Source: Notospermus geniculatus (taxonomy: Eukaryota; Nemertea; Pilidiophora; Heteronemertea; Lineidae). Taken from it: a stretch of DNA of 64,000 nucleotides. Below are positions 23,390-34,155 of the stretch, in pieces. The stretch lies in assembly GCA_002633025.1 (NCBI GenBank), contig NMRB01000613.1, positions 227,617 to 291,616 of the forward strand. The letters are read 5' to 3'. Below the pieces are notes generated by a model. That model was not told where the DNA came from and did not search any database. It worked only from the letters and a program-made list of their open reading frames with translations. Both the position numbers and the translations under genes were made by a program. Each line of letters opens with the position of its first letter. Within the stretch, counting starts at the first letter, position 1.

Positions 23390-24652
23390 CCCTTTGCTCT
23401 CCAGGAAGGAAAAACATCTCTTCAAGCCCTCAAGTTCCATTCCATACCAGTTTTTTACTTCAGTTACCTGTAACAAAAACAAAATACATTTACAACTTTG
23501 TTATGACCACAGAATAATGGAAGATAACTAAACAAAAGCTGTAGTTTTCTCCTGTCTCACATCAGACAGTCTAAATTAGTCTTTCATTATTCCAATAAAA
23601 ATATTGGTATCAGAAAAATTTTACACACCTGTACAAGTTGAGTGTCCAGAATCTTAGAGTCTTCCAGGTTCATACATGTGTAAGACCCAAACTTGGCAGT
23701 GTGGCCTGGAGAGCAACATCTTGCATCACCACCAACCGTAAGGTCCTGTCCTTGCACGCTTTGCAGGGTGGCAGCTTGATGTCTCTCCCACACTGAACGA
23801 ATCGCTGGCAGCAGATAGGCCTGCTGAATTCTGGTGTAAGTCGACTTCGAAAATGTTGCAATGCTGACACTCTTCATCATATTGATGGCCTTGACCGGAC
23901 TGCATCCACTAAACAGTATGGCACCCGCTCCCAAGAGGTTTCCAAATGCCATGTGACCAGACATCGGCTGACTGTACCACGTTCTCACATGGCCTTCAGA
24001 ACATGCGGCTTTGAATACAACCAGTGTCCCTCTCACGTGTTTGATTGCAACCTGGCATGGAAGGCTGCAGATGGTGCAGATCATCAGTAGAGTACGAAGG
24101 CAGGATTCAAATAGCCTACGATGAACTTCCGCATTCGGATGGGGTCGTCCGTCACTGATTGTTCATCTCCCATGGTAACCCTGTAAATAAAGAAACCACA
24201 ACACCGTCAAGTTTTGATGTGCAATCGCGAAAAAAAATTACATGTAGGCCTACTCTCTTTTCATAAAACATTTTAGCCTGTACAAAAATAAAGAATCTCA
24301 CCAATTTTCCTCGTCCTCCTCATCATCATCATCCTCAACATCTTCATCAATGCAGGGGTCGTAATCTTTGTCTCGGGGGTCATCGACGTAGCCGTCCACA
24401 TCCATTGCCTCATCATCGTCACCTGCAATTTCCTCATCATTAGTGTCATCTAGTAATAGACACTGCACCCCGGCATCTGCAGAACAAGGACCTACATCAC
24501 TCGACCAATTTGTCTGTGTGCCCTGTGTTGTTGTCCTTGCACTCTGTGTTGCAACATTGCACTGTGTTTTCTTATGTCTGTGGCTTATGGGGGTGAAGAC
24601 CTGAACACCGCAATGCCTCTTGTACTGAAAGCCAAAAACATGCAAAGTACAA

Positions 24653-24779
24653 ATGACAAAGCAAAGCAAAGCACAAAGCAAATGGAAAAGTCCACCTGAC
24701 AAAGCAAAGCAAAGCAAAGCACAAAGCAAATGGAAAAGTCCACCTGACAAAGCAAAGCAAAGCACAAAGCAATATGGCA
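24653..24779. repeat. Tandem repeat GACAAAGCAAAGC..., 2.5 units
   Basis: Units of about 43-48 bp, each made of CAAAG runs ending AAATGGAAAAGTCCACCT. It lies in a transposase intron. Several overlapping Cys/Phe-rich open frames here are products of the repeat and are not genes. Confidence 0.85.
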
Positions 24780-25042
24780 AAGCAGCACATGACAACCGAA
24801 ATGCTCATTCGACTCAATGACCTACTCTGATTTCCTCTAAGTCTAATGATGCACTTACCCAGGATGTCTGACAAGCTACGGGTTTCGTGTACAATGACGT
24901 CTGGACATGGACACTAGCTGTCTCTGGCGCTGGTGAAATCATTGACAACTCAGTTGGGTCCAGCATGTCATCAGAAGGGTCCAGACATGCACCATCTGCT
25001 GCTTCGTCATCAATCGTGGTCGATGAAGATTCGGCCAGTACT

Positions 25043-25728
25043 GCCGAATCGGTTAATGTCGTCCTGGGTATAACAGAAATATACCCAGGTTCAATGTCGT
25101 CCTACAAAACTATACCCTGGGTATAGTTCGATCTACAAAAGTATACCGAGGATTGGATACAGCACCTGAAGACGAGCTTGCAAATGCCATGACCATGCAT
25201 AAGCATGACAAGTCGAAAAACATTGCTCTAGCGCCCGGCACGACGGGCACAATTTTAATATAGGCCTATCGTACCGACAATCATCAAAGAAATTTTCGTG
25301 CCGTTTATCTTCACTCAAATCCGCAATACTCGCAGCACGGCTCGCGGACGCACGACACCGAACAAACATATGGGGCGCCGATCGGCTCTGTTCGTTTGCT
25401 CATTTCTTTGAAACTGTGAGCATAACTTGCGATAAGTTTGGACCGTTGTGTTGAGACAAATGTCAACAGTTGACCCATGCCGTCGATGAGCAAAAAATCT
25501 GACAATATTGACTGATATTTTGAAGATGTTGATTGCAAAACTGTGCCGTCTCAGTTGAAGCGAGAAACAAAATGGCGGCCATACATTCGTAATTCGTACC
25601 TAGGCTCAAAACTAACGGTACTGGGTATACTTTTGTAGATCGAACTATACCCAGGGTATAGTTCTGTAGGACGACATTGAAACTGGGTATATTTCTGTTA
25701 TACCCAGGACGACATTAACCGATTCGGC
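25043..25728. mobile_element. Mutator-like MITE, 9-bp duplication, inside transposase exon
   Basis: The ends GCCGAATCGGTTAATGTCG and complement are flanked by GCCAGTACT at 25034-25042 and 25729-25737. The arms extend about 95 bp (TCCTGGGTAT, TATACCCAGG words). The insertion interrupts the acidic linker exon of the THAP transposase; excision of element plus one duplicate gives a continuous open frame. A shorter relative with the same ends is at 58954-59406. Confidence 0.85.
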
Positions 25729-27479
25729 GCCAGTACTACATCGCTTTCCTCCAGCAACTCAGATACCGTCTGAAAATTTAGAATAGTTAAAACTATAATA
25801 GTAATAGGGCCTAGGGCCTATACACGACGCCTAATATAGCATAAGAAGCTAGTTGACATTGAATAGATTGAGCCCACTATAGGCTGCATGTATGTAGCTA
25901 ACCTATAGGCCTTGCATGCTTGGCGCAAGTACATGTAAGTAAGACTGGCCAGCTTACACCGTACGGCGGTATGGTACACTGTAATCTGTCTGTAGGTAGC
26001 TGGCTATGATCATGCAGCTAAGCCAAGTCTCCAGCTACAGCACGAAGAGTACCGTAATCACCAGGTAATGCTATTGCTATGTAGGCCTTATATGCCTACA
26101 CAATATAGTCACACTGCCTTTTTTGGCCATGTAGGCCTATATTATATACCCTACCCAGGCCAATGCACATGGCATGCACTGGACTGTACTGTAGTGTAGC
26201 CTGTACTCACCTCCAACCTCCTCCGTTTATCGAAAGCACCTCGACGTTTTTCCTTCCTAGCCGGCGTCGAATGGCTCGGAATTAAAGCGAAGATGCTTGG
26301 AACTGCATTTGGTTTTAATCTTGGCCGAACAACGCCAGTAAAACCGATGGATTCGGCGAGATCTTTCTCGAAACACGCCGGCTCAAAATGGTCCGAACAG
26401 ACTTTGGCGTGTTTGCTCGGTGTCCACAATGATCCTCGCCTAACACCTTGCCGATTCACCTTCCGAATCCACTCTTCCTTCATCTTTTCATCCTTAGGAA
26501 AGCTGAAGAAACTCCTCCCACTTCCTGCACCATTTTTACATCCAGCAACCGCACAATAAACCATAATTTTATCATAAAAGAGACGAACAGCTTGAGGTCA
26601 ACCACCATCACCGTGGAGAATCGTCAGCACATTCACCGAGTTTCTCTGGTGGCAGCACTGTGCACCGAGGCAAAACATGGCGGCTGTGTCACGAATGTTG
26701 AAGATGTCAACTCCAAAGCGGGGAGCAAATGTACCGAAGATGAAACTTATACGCACATAGACTATGCCGAGGATGACCTCCAGTTTATCGTCTATTAATC
26801 TGAAGCTTCATTCATTGGAATTACGTGGTCAATTTTACATTTGAAGTGGAAAAGTTCAAGTGTCACTCCGTGGAAACTGCGGTCGATAAAACGCCGTCCC
26901 AACTCTACGAACATTTCCACTTCAAACAAAGAAACAACACTCCTTCAGCACCTATATTTCGGCTTGTTCTATTGCAAATTACCACTAGATCATCCTCGAA
27001 TTTACTTAAACTCGCTCACCTCGACCAAAACTGTCCATCTGTCGCGTTTTAGTGGGCAACACACACATCGATATGTCACACTGCCGCCATGTTTTGACTC
27101 GGTGCACAGCGCTGCCACCAGAAAAACTCGGTGCATGCGCTGACGATTCTCCACGGTGACCATTCACGCGATACAATACATGCAATACGCCGTGTGCACT
27201 GAACAATGCCCGAATCAGTGTTTGTCTACTAAAACGTCACACGGCCGGAAATACCCGAAGAATGCCGAAGTGGTGAAGGCGCTGTTTTTGATTAGCAGAC
27301 TACACACTTATTAGCGGGAAAAAATGTTTTTGGTCACTAAACTCAGTGGAAACGAAAAAAATGTGGCAGTCATGTTTGTACATGTATTTCTATTACTTTA
27401 TACTTTCTCCTCATGGCAAATATAGCGCATTTTGCATTCTGACCTTTAAGGGGACCACAGTGGATAGAAGAAAAGGTTC

Positions 27480-27740
27480 TAGGCACTCGCTTTGGGATCA
27501 TACACCGTACATAACGTAGCCAGGAATTGGTCTAAATTATTATTTTTTCTCTTCTTTATCCGAGTCTTTGTCGTTTTTAATGCTTTTTTCCAACTGTATA
27601 AGCGCTATGTACGACTTTTTAGAGAGAAAAAATCTCCAACATCACTCAGTTTTGCCCCGTGCTGCCTAGGCCATGTCTCTTCGAAACGAAGGTGTGTTTA
27701 CGACCTTGAAGGATATACCAATAGAATGGTGCCAATATAA
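27480..27740. repeat. Copy of the GPCR-flanking repeat
   Basis: Matches 20262-20545 in order (CACTCGCTTTGRGATCA, TCTTCTTTATCCGAGT, TCACTCAGTTTTGCCCCGTG, GAAGGATATACCAATAG). It starts 31 bp beyond the right TTAA of the transposon, so the element sits between two repeat copies, upstream of GPCR C. Confidence 0.65.
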
Positions 27741-28182
27741 ATTTGTTTGCAGCTATGAAGTCATCGTCATCCTTCAGCAGATGCCCCACCAGGAGCATTA
27801 TATGATGCGTGTAGTTCCTCACTGTAATACAAATCCTTTGCACCATCAACCTAACCGTCAAATTGAAGCAAGTAGGCAATACAGATTCTAATAATAATCA
27901 AAAAACTATATAAAAATTCTTTGTGTGTTTTGATAACCTCGCGTCGTTAATTTTAGATCCGTTCATTTAGCGCATCATGGACAAGTACATGTACTTACAA
28001 ATTGTCGATATTTCAAAATGACGAACGAGAAGTCTACACTAGTCCAATGTATAGGATACGACCATTACCCCATAGTGACTGTCACAGCAGTGGCTGTGAT
28101 GTTCACGTTACCACGATTCACGGGACAGATCCTTCTTATAATATCCACCTCAAGGAAGTTAAATGTTTGCTGAGGCTAAACA

Positions 28183-31100
28183 ATGGTTGGGTACATGTAC
28201 ATGTACGTAAAATATGACAACGTTTCTATCAGGAACGGACCTCAAACGACAGCCAAATTTGCATTGGACAGCACCGAACAAAACATCAAACTCTTGTACC
28301 TATTGTACGATACTGTCGTTTATTTCACATATGTTATTGTCGCAGTAGGTGTTCCTGGCAACATCCTGACCATCCTTGTGGCCTCCATGGCCAATAATAG
28401 ACGACACACTGCAAGCGTCTATATGATTGGTTTAGCCATTCCTGATGGCGTCATGCTTCTTCAAGAGGGTATTGGTGCGCCAGTGTGGCAAAGTAAGTCA
28501 GCAACATTTTGGCCATCGAGGGAACTGGAATTAGAGTAAGTATTCGTACATGTGAAGAGAACACAAATCTCCAAGCATATGCATTGTTTGCGGTGGCATA
28601 ATGGTTAGGGCCGTGGACTCGTGATCGGAAGGTCGCGGGTTCGATCCCCGGCCGTGCCACTCTGTAACTCTAAACTGGCCCGAAATGTCCATCGTGTGCG
28701 CTATATTGTGGCTGCCCTTTGGTTTCTACAGAAAGGTTTCTGAATCATAGGCTGGGGTAATAATGTGTGAAGCGCTTAGAGAGCGTAATACGCTATGAAG
28801 CGCTATATAAGAACTCACCATTATTATTATTATTATTAACTGTCTTGTTTGATAACTTAGGCGACATCACAAATTCTCATCACCTTCACCAGCGTCTCAA
28901 CAGTCGTGATAATTGTTTTTGCACGGGGGTTTTCGTAGAGAGAGATCGAGAGATCATCGTGTCATTTTGAATGTAGCCTACGGCTCATGGATAAAAGTAA
29001 ACGACACATTTTTCTTCTTTAATATGTGGAAACCAATGTGGTATAGCAAATTGGGCCTAACATGTATGGTAGCAAATTGTTCTCTGGCTATCTGATGATA
29101 TCAATGTCGAAAATATCCGCTGAAACCCGCCTTTGGCAGAAGGATCTTTTTGTTTTGTTTTTGTTTGTTTTTGACTACTTTTTTATTTGGCAGATTGCAC
29201 GACAACATTTTATCACTGTGTTCTGCTAATCCGTGGCGTTCGGCAGTATAGACAATAATTTCAATTATTCTCACTTAAATGTGATTTGGGGGCACTTTTA
29301 TAGAAATTGTTTTGCACATGCTTGCGACGCCTTTTGGCCTCTGCATTGTAATGAACTGTGCGGTCAATGAAAGTTGCTCTTGGTATTTCACAAGGCCGCA
29401 TTTTGCCTGACAACCGTTCCTGTCACTCTACTCTCACTCAAGTCTCCCTTGCCTGATGCTACTCACATTTCCACTCGCGCTGCCGCCAAGAGATGGGCGG
29501 CTAATCATGCTCTCGTATCAAGCTGCGAGCTAACCCCGCCTCCAGGATCTGATCAGTGAACGAAGTACACGAAATACAGTCTTGGTAATAAGTATGGAAT
29601 ATTCTGAGAATGAGTTGAACTTACATGCATTTCCAACAAACATGATAAACGTTTTCTGTACAGGGTGTATCAGAAAAAATTAGACTCTCAAAAAAATCAC
29701 CATAAAATAAACATATAGATGAGTTTTGAAAAACTGTCTATATCCCTTTGCCTATATCCTGAGTCTGCCTGTGACTTTGCTTTGCGACTTGCTTTGCAGC
29801 TGGGCACTCGATCGCCGTAGTGGGCTATAGCTGGACGTAATTTCCACCAACTGGCGAAGACGTGTTCAATTTCAGGTAGACGAGCGATATCAGTTCCTTG
29901 CGGTCGTATTCAATCGCAGGTAGCAGGTTGCAAGGCAAGTCGCAAAGCAGAAAATCAGCAGTGGACTCCTAGCTTTAAGCCGCTGCGCCTGCCAATTGTT
30001 TGCCCGATTCTAGTGTTTGTGATTCGCCATGCCCACTGAAGTTACCGTGTCCTCGATTCTTTTTTCACTTTTCGAAGGTTCACTTACTTTGTGGTGTACG
30101 CCAGTGCGATGACGTCAGGACTCATACTGGCGGCCATGTCAGTGGATCGGTTCATTGCTGTCCGGTATTCGATGACCGCTAAAAGAACATGCACCGTTAC
30201 CAAAGCCAAAATTATTGTAATTACTACAACGGTGATAGTTGTTGGGGTTAATGTCTCGACATTTTTCTGTCATGCGTACATCATTGGAGAAGTTTCAGGT
30301 ATTTAAGGCTTTAACGCGGCATCCATGGTTTCATTCCTCAAAATGCTTAGACATCAGATTGTTCGGCCTTCGATAAAACACAAACTTAAACTGAATAATT
30401 GCATTTGCGTATGCTTTTCCAAAGTGACTGCGTTGTGGGCCATATGACTATGAGTGACTATGTCAAATTGACGATAGGCTACCACAAGCTAAAGCCTGGA
30501 AATCAAAAGCCCTGTCGTAAAATCTGCATGTCAAGCCTGGCAATTAAAAGTCATGCATGTCATTACTTAACAGTATCATACCTTTGCAAGGAAGCATTGT
30601 AGTAACAAGTGGACTTGGAGCCCTGTTCGATATATCGGGTGGGCCAAAAAGGTGACACCCCTAAAGTAATTTATTCAATAAATTCAACACTTTGCAAGCT
30701 GGGAACTTAATATTTGAAACATGCAATAACAAAGATACTAACCATCTTATCTAAAAGTTTCAGCCCTAATTATCGAAATATTTTGACATGGTGAAAAAAA
30801 TCAAAATTTCATGTATCAAAGTGTGATGCGTGACTAAAATAGATATCGGGCGGCGCAAAAAGTACCATATCGAACTTTTAATAGCACTTCATATTTCACT
30901 AACCATCCAAAAGAATTTTCTGGAATTTCGCCTTAATGCACGCGCAATAGGATTTTGGTGTACATGATAGGAATTTCTATGCTTGTACATGTATTTAAAG
31001 GGATCTGCTACCAAAAATTGAAATTCTATCCGTAGGTGAGTGCTAGGTGACACTGGCAATCTTCGGCCCATGATACTAGTTTCGCTGTAGCAGATTGCCC

Positions 31101-32472
31101 CTTTAGGGTACGACGCTGAAATTTTTACTGTTAACACATAAAATCAATAAATACTCTTTTTTCTGTTGAAATTTCAGAAAATTCTATTTAATGGCTATAT
31201 GTAAATATGGAGTGTTATAAAGTTCGATGCAGTATTTTTTGCGCCAGCCGGTATTTATATCAGTCCTGCATCAGATCTTTTGACTGAAGTTTCGATTCTT
31301 TTGTTATGTCAAAACTATTCGACATTTAGTGCTGAATTTTTTACAAATGTAGCCTAATGCCCGATGTACACTTAGGATTTTTCTAGTGCTAAAAATTATA
31401 AATGGGGCTTAAATGGGTATTAATAATGCCTTTCAGCTAGGAATCGGTGGCCTATGACCGAAATCACCCTTTATGAGCCTCATTTATAATTTTTAGTACA
31501 AGAAAAATCCTAAGTGTAGGCTACAACGGGCATAAGATTGTTATTCTCCGTATTTATTTTGCATGGCTGAAACATCAAGATCCCAGCTTACATAGTATTG
31601 AATTTATTGAAAATTACTTAAGGGCGGCGCACACCGATGCGACTACTCCGTCGCATGCGATACCTTTGAGGTCGACCAGTAGGCCTATGTCATCCGCGAC
31701 ATCACTGATCTTCCAAGGAAGCATTTGTCGCAAACGAGTCAAAAAAAAACTAAAAAAACTAAAAATGTGTTCAGTCGCTGCTGTGGTCGCAAGGCCGGTC
31801 GCCTAGAAAATCGCTCGAAAAATCCCAAGTGGGGTATCACTTTTTTGGCCCACCCGATACAACTATACGGTAAGTGAGACTGGATGTCTATCGCCAGTTT
31901 GTTTTATAATATTGATACATGTACCTATTTCTTTATTTTTGCTCCTTTTTCGTATAGAAATCGAGGTCCTTATTCCATCGGTACCAGGGAAGCCCCAATA
32001 CGAGATTCTGTTCACCAGTTTTCAGTTGATATTTGGAAGTGTTCTCCCATCAATGATAATCATAATCAGCAATGTTGGCATCGTTGTAACTGTGCGTGCA
32101 GCTTCAGAGAATCGAGCTTGGATGCGGGTTGGACCTGACGGGAGGAGAGATCAACGAGAAAAACAACTGACGTCAATGCTGGTCATTGTAAGCATGGCAT
32201 TTTTGTGTACTACCTTACCCACTAAGATTTTCGTTGCTGTGCTCGAGATACCGGCTGTAGCGAAAGTGTATGATGTGAATAACACGTATTGGAATGCATT
32301 GTTCAATATTTTGGATTATCTCCTCTACAATATATGGATGTGTAATTATGCAGTTAACTTTTACTTATACTGCCTCGCGGGAGGAAAGAAGTACAGACAG
32401 GACACAAAAGTTATCCTGAAGAAGATGATCTGCTTGCGGTGCGTAGACAGAGGTACAAACCACGATTCCTAA
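28183..32472 (+). CDS. Rhodopsin-like (class A) GPCR, copy C, three exons
   Basis: Exons 28183-28535 (TM1-TM2, GVPGNILTILVASMANNRR), 30078-30298 (TM3-TM4, SVDRFIAVRYSM) and 31958-32472 (TM5-TM7, ending NFYLYCLAGGKKYRQD). The joined frame is 1089 bp, 362 residues, with no stop. Intron phases (2, 1) and the 221-bp second exon are identical to copy A. The start is uncertain: the first Met (MVGYMYMYVK) precedes the part alignable to copy A by about 12 residues and rests on an ATGTACATGTAC run. Acidic/basic loops (GRRDQREKQLTSM) follow TM5. Ligand unknown; the NFYLYCL...F/YRQ end is common among peptide receptors. The introns hold a SINE and nested MITEs. Confidence 0.82.
28590..28838 (+). repeat. 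tRNA-derived SINE, well-preserved copy
   Basis: tRNA-like head with A box (TGGCATAATGGTTAGGG) and B box (GGGTTCGATCCCC), closing GGCCGTGCCA. A body follows (CTATATTGTGGCTGCCC), then the 3' part AGCGCTTAGAGAGCG...GCGCTATATAAGAACTCACC, then (ATT)n. Internal Pol III promoter by structure. Located in intron 1 of GPCR C. Confidence 0.88.
30844..31253. mobile_element. Nested MITE with GGGCGGCGCAAAAAGTA ends
   Basis: The left end reads TATCGGGCGGCGCAAAAAGT and the right complement TACCGGCTGGCGCAAAAAAT, followed on both sides by CATATCGAAC/GCATCGAAC. Nested in the 30635-31857 element. Confidence 0.6.
31358..31532. mobile_element. PIF/Harbinger-type MITE, TGCCCGATGTACACTTAGGA ends, copy 1
   Basis: Inverted ends TGCCCGATGTACACTTAGGA and TCCTAAGTGTA...CGGGCA, flanked by TAA (31355-31357, 31533-31535). 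A second member of the family is at 53282-53435 with the same TAA duplication. Confidence 0.8.
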
Positions 32473-32754
32473 ACATTGGTTTCGCCGGAAAACCGACATT
32501 TCGTTCACACTACAAAAGTATAACGAACCTGCCACAGTTCGCCATTATTTCACTGCGCGACTTCATATCTTGCATAAACGTGTATTACAGCATAAACTAA
32601 TAAAAGAAACTAGAAACGTCTCACTGGTGATTTCAATATTCCCCGATTTGTCCACTTATAGCCCTCATAACTTTGTTCATATTCCACGGATTCCAACGAT
32701 TTAACTTGCGTTGTAAAATAGTTTATCTTGTCTATCATCGGCCTACGTTTCATT

Positions 32755-32946
32755 TCAATCGATCAACGCACTTAGACATAATACTAGTTTGAACCTGGCA
32801 ATGATTTCAACCCCCCCCCCCGCACGATGTAGCCCGAGGCAGACGTAGTGCCTTTGGTTGCTACAGATGTCGTCACTGGCAGATTGCTTGGAATCATATT
32901 TTCCTGTCATATTAGAACAAGGTAAGACATTTATTCCGGGTGACAT
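32755..32946 (-). pseudogene. Possible Cys-containing extracellular exon fragment
   Basis: The minus frame reads PGINVLPCSNMTGKYDSK then DDICSNQRHYVCLG; the spacing resembles the end of a C-type lectin or similar secreted fold, but I do not claim the family. A 95-bp part (32905-32997) recurs at 48068-48163, where the same frame reads PGINGLPCSNMTGK. It may be a downstream exon of the LamG gene or a decayed duplicate. Confidence 0.3.
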
Positions 32947-32999
32947 TTATCACTTCTATACCGGCATAAAATTCAATACAGAGGTGCTTTAACATAATA

Positions 33000-34145
33000 T
33001 GTGCAAGTACCAGACGAAATATTAAACATGACGTCAGTGTTCTTGTCGCTGATTACTGACGAATATGTAAATGAACTGACACACTCGAGGGTAGACCGAA
33101 CTATGTTCGAATGTTGTTTGAGATATAACACGTCGGCGTCAGTCTCCACGAAATACCAGTCATTCTTCCAGTGTTCTTGTAAATGGTAAACAGCACATCC
33201 ATTACCTAGAAAAAAAGGCAAATACGTAGACGAGTTTCGTATACAACCAAAAGAACACTCGGTGAAACTACTAGGAGGAACTTTTTAAGGACACGAAACA
33301 GGAAGTACATTGTACAAAATATACGAAATTCGACTTCATTTCACCATGATCAAATGTATTTCAGGGTATTTTAGGAGATGGTTGGTACCACAAAAAGTCG
33401 ACAAAAAGTGTCCTACTTTAATCCATTTCATGACTTCTCCCCGTAATCTAACCAGCATGACCAGAGGCTGGAAGTTCAGACGCAAACATTCACCCCTTTA
33501 ATTATGGATTACTCACTATCTCTCTTCTGTTTCCTTGTTATATCGCTGTCACTAAGAATAAACGGAAAGACAATAAACCGTGCAATATAACCGATGAAGT
33601 GATATCCGCGAGCTGGTGAGTTGTACTTTGTCCTAAAATGTCCGATCAAAAACTCACTGATATTAAGTTTTTCTCCATCATTAGCGTCGTAGGTTCTTTT
33701 CGTCGTCGTCCCTTCTCTTAGGCCTAACTTTTTCCCGTTGACGAAGAATACTACGGTTACGTCATAGATTTTACTGATCCCCCTGACAGTTATGATAAGC
33801 TCATCCCAAACATGGTTTGGATGATTCCATCCATTCATCTCCTTTGGAACGTTAGCTCCGTATGACCCCCAAACCCTCACTCGCCTGTTTGTCATTCCCA
33901 CGTTCAACAAAACGTGGTTAAACCCAATCATTATGGTGAAAAACTTTCCATAGTAGTTCGTCGACAACACAGTATGCTTAAAGTAAGTTCGCCTTGACGG
34001 GAAATATACTTTCAGGTAGAAAATCAAGGTCATTGTGTCTGGCAAACGGACGGACGATGGTAGTGCCACGAAAGCAGTGCGGTCGATGATTCTAAGGACT
34101 TTGCCGAAAACGTTGGAGAATATGTACTGCGTCTTTCCACTGACC
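33000..34145 (-). CDS. LamG/ConA-like domain secreted protein, partial
   Basis: Two adjoining exons. 34145-33517 encodes about 209 residues of alternating hydrophobic strands ending HFIGYIARFIVFPFILSDSD, which matches the closing strand pattern of LamG_3/concanavalin-like domains (GYI.....V...LSDxxI). The donor GTGAGT follows. The next exon, 33205 to about 33000, continues in phase: NGCAVYHLQEHWKNDWY, then STLECVSSFTYSS and ISSGTCTYYVK, cysteine-bearing and unassigned. The first exon's acceptor (CTCGTTTAG) lies within the target duplication of the hairpin element at 34156. Upstream exons and the start were not found, so the gene is partial here or continues beyond 34.8 kb. Confidence 0.55.
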
Positions 34146-34155
34146 CTAAACGAGA

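Larger units (their letters stand above)
21694..26564 (-). pseudogene. THAP-domain Kolobok-like transposase, disrupted
   Basis: Minus-strand exons: 26211-26564 (THAP zinc finger: YCAVAGC...FPKDE...VCSDHF...NAVPSIF), 24859-25769 (acidic linker, split by a MITE), 24302-24624 (acidic, DEDVEDDDDEEDEENW), 23629-24180 (paired CxxC motifs, GGDARCCSPGHTAKFGSYT), 22670-23467 (NLVTDRHSQIKK, HWFDVWHVAKG; split by a 601-bp insertion), 22315-22556 (SIGNHVYWAAASSKGDMKN), 22014-22185 (QTSSLESYHKVVLYFAPK) and 21694-21889 (LHFNENCKRQQARK). The conserved acids in GGDARC, VTDRH and SLESYH are candidates for the catalytic triad. Breaks: the two insertions, a likely 5-bp frameshift near 24110-24118, and a 1-bp deletion near 22430 in KGDMKNAV/AKWLSISNHV. 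Confidence 0.8.
20724..27445. mobile_element. Kolobok-like DNA transposon (THAP transposase, TTAA duplication)
   Basis: TTAA flanks both ends (20720-20723 and 27446-27449). The ends are inverted repeats: AGTTCAGAATGCAAA on the left and AGGTCAGAATGCAAA on the complement of the right. A subterminal inverted pair, GTGACGTTTTAGTAGACAAA, lies near 20939-20958 and 27223-27242. The 6722-bp body carries a minus-strand THAP-domain transposase and a plus-strand gene for a P2X7-cytoplasmic-like domain, pointing at each other. THAP plus TTAA is the signature of the Kolobok superfamily; I infer the class from these features, without a database search. The transposase is disrupted by two later insertions and frameshifts, so this copy is not autonomous now. 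Confidence 0.8.
30635..31857. mobile_element. TA-flanked inverted-repeat element filling GPCR C intron 2
   Basis: The ends TCGGGTGGGCCAAAAAGGTG and complement are flanked by TA (30633-30634, 31858-31859), as for Tc1/mariner. Inside are a second inverted repeat (30844-31253, ATCGGGCGGCGCAAAAAGTA and diverged complement), a Harbinger-type MITE (31358-31532) and a GTCGCATGCG-rich patch (31620-31810). No transposase. Confidence 0.7.

Noticed and set aside
24298-24874. Cys/Phe/Leu-rich membrane-like minus frames
   Set aside because: Produced by the CAAAG tandem repeat in an intron; only 24302-24624 is a likely exon, in one of these frames.
29085-29120. Another CTGATGA...CGAAA arrangement
   Set aside because: No pairing for stem II (U opposite C) and no stem I partner; chance match.
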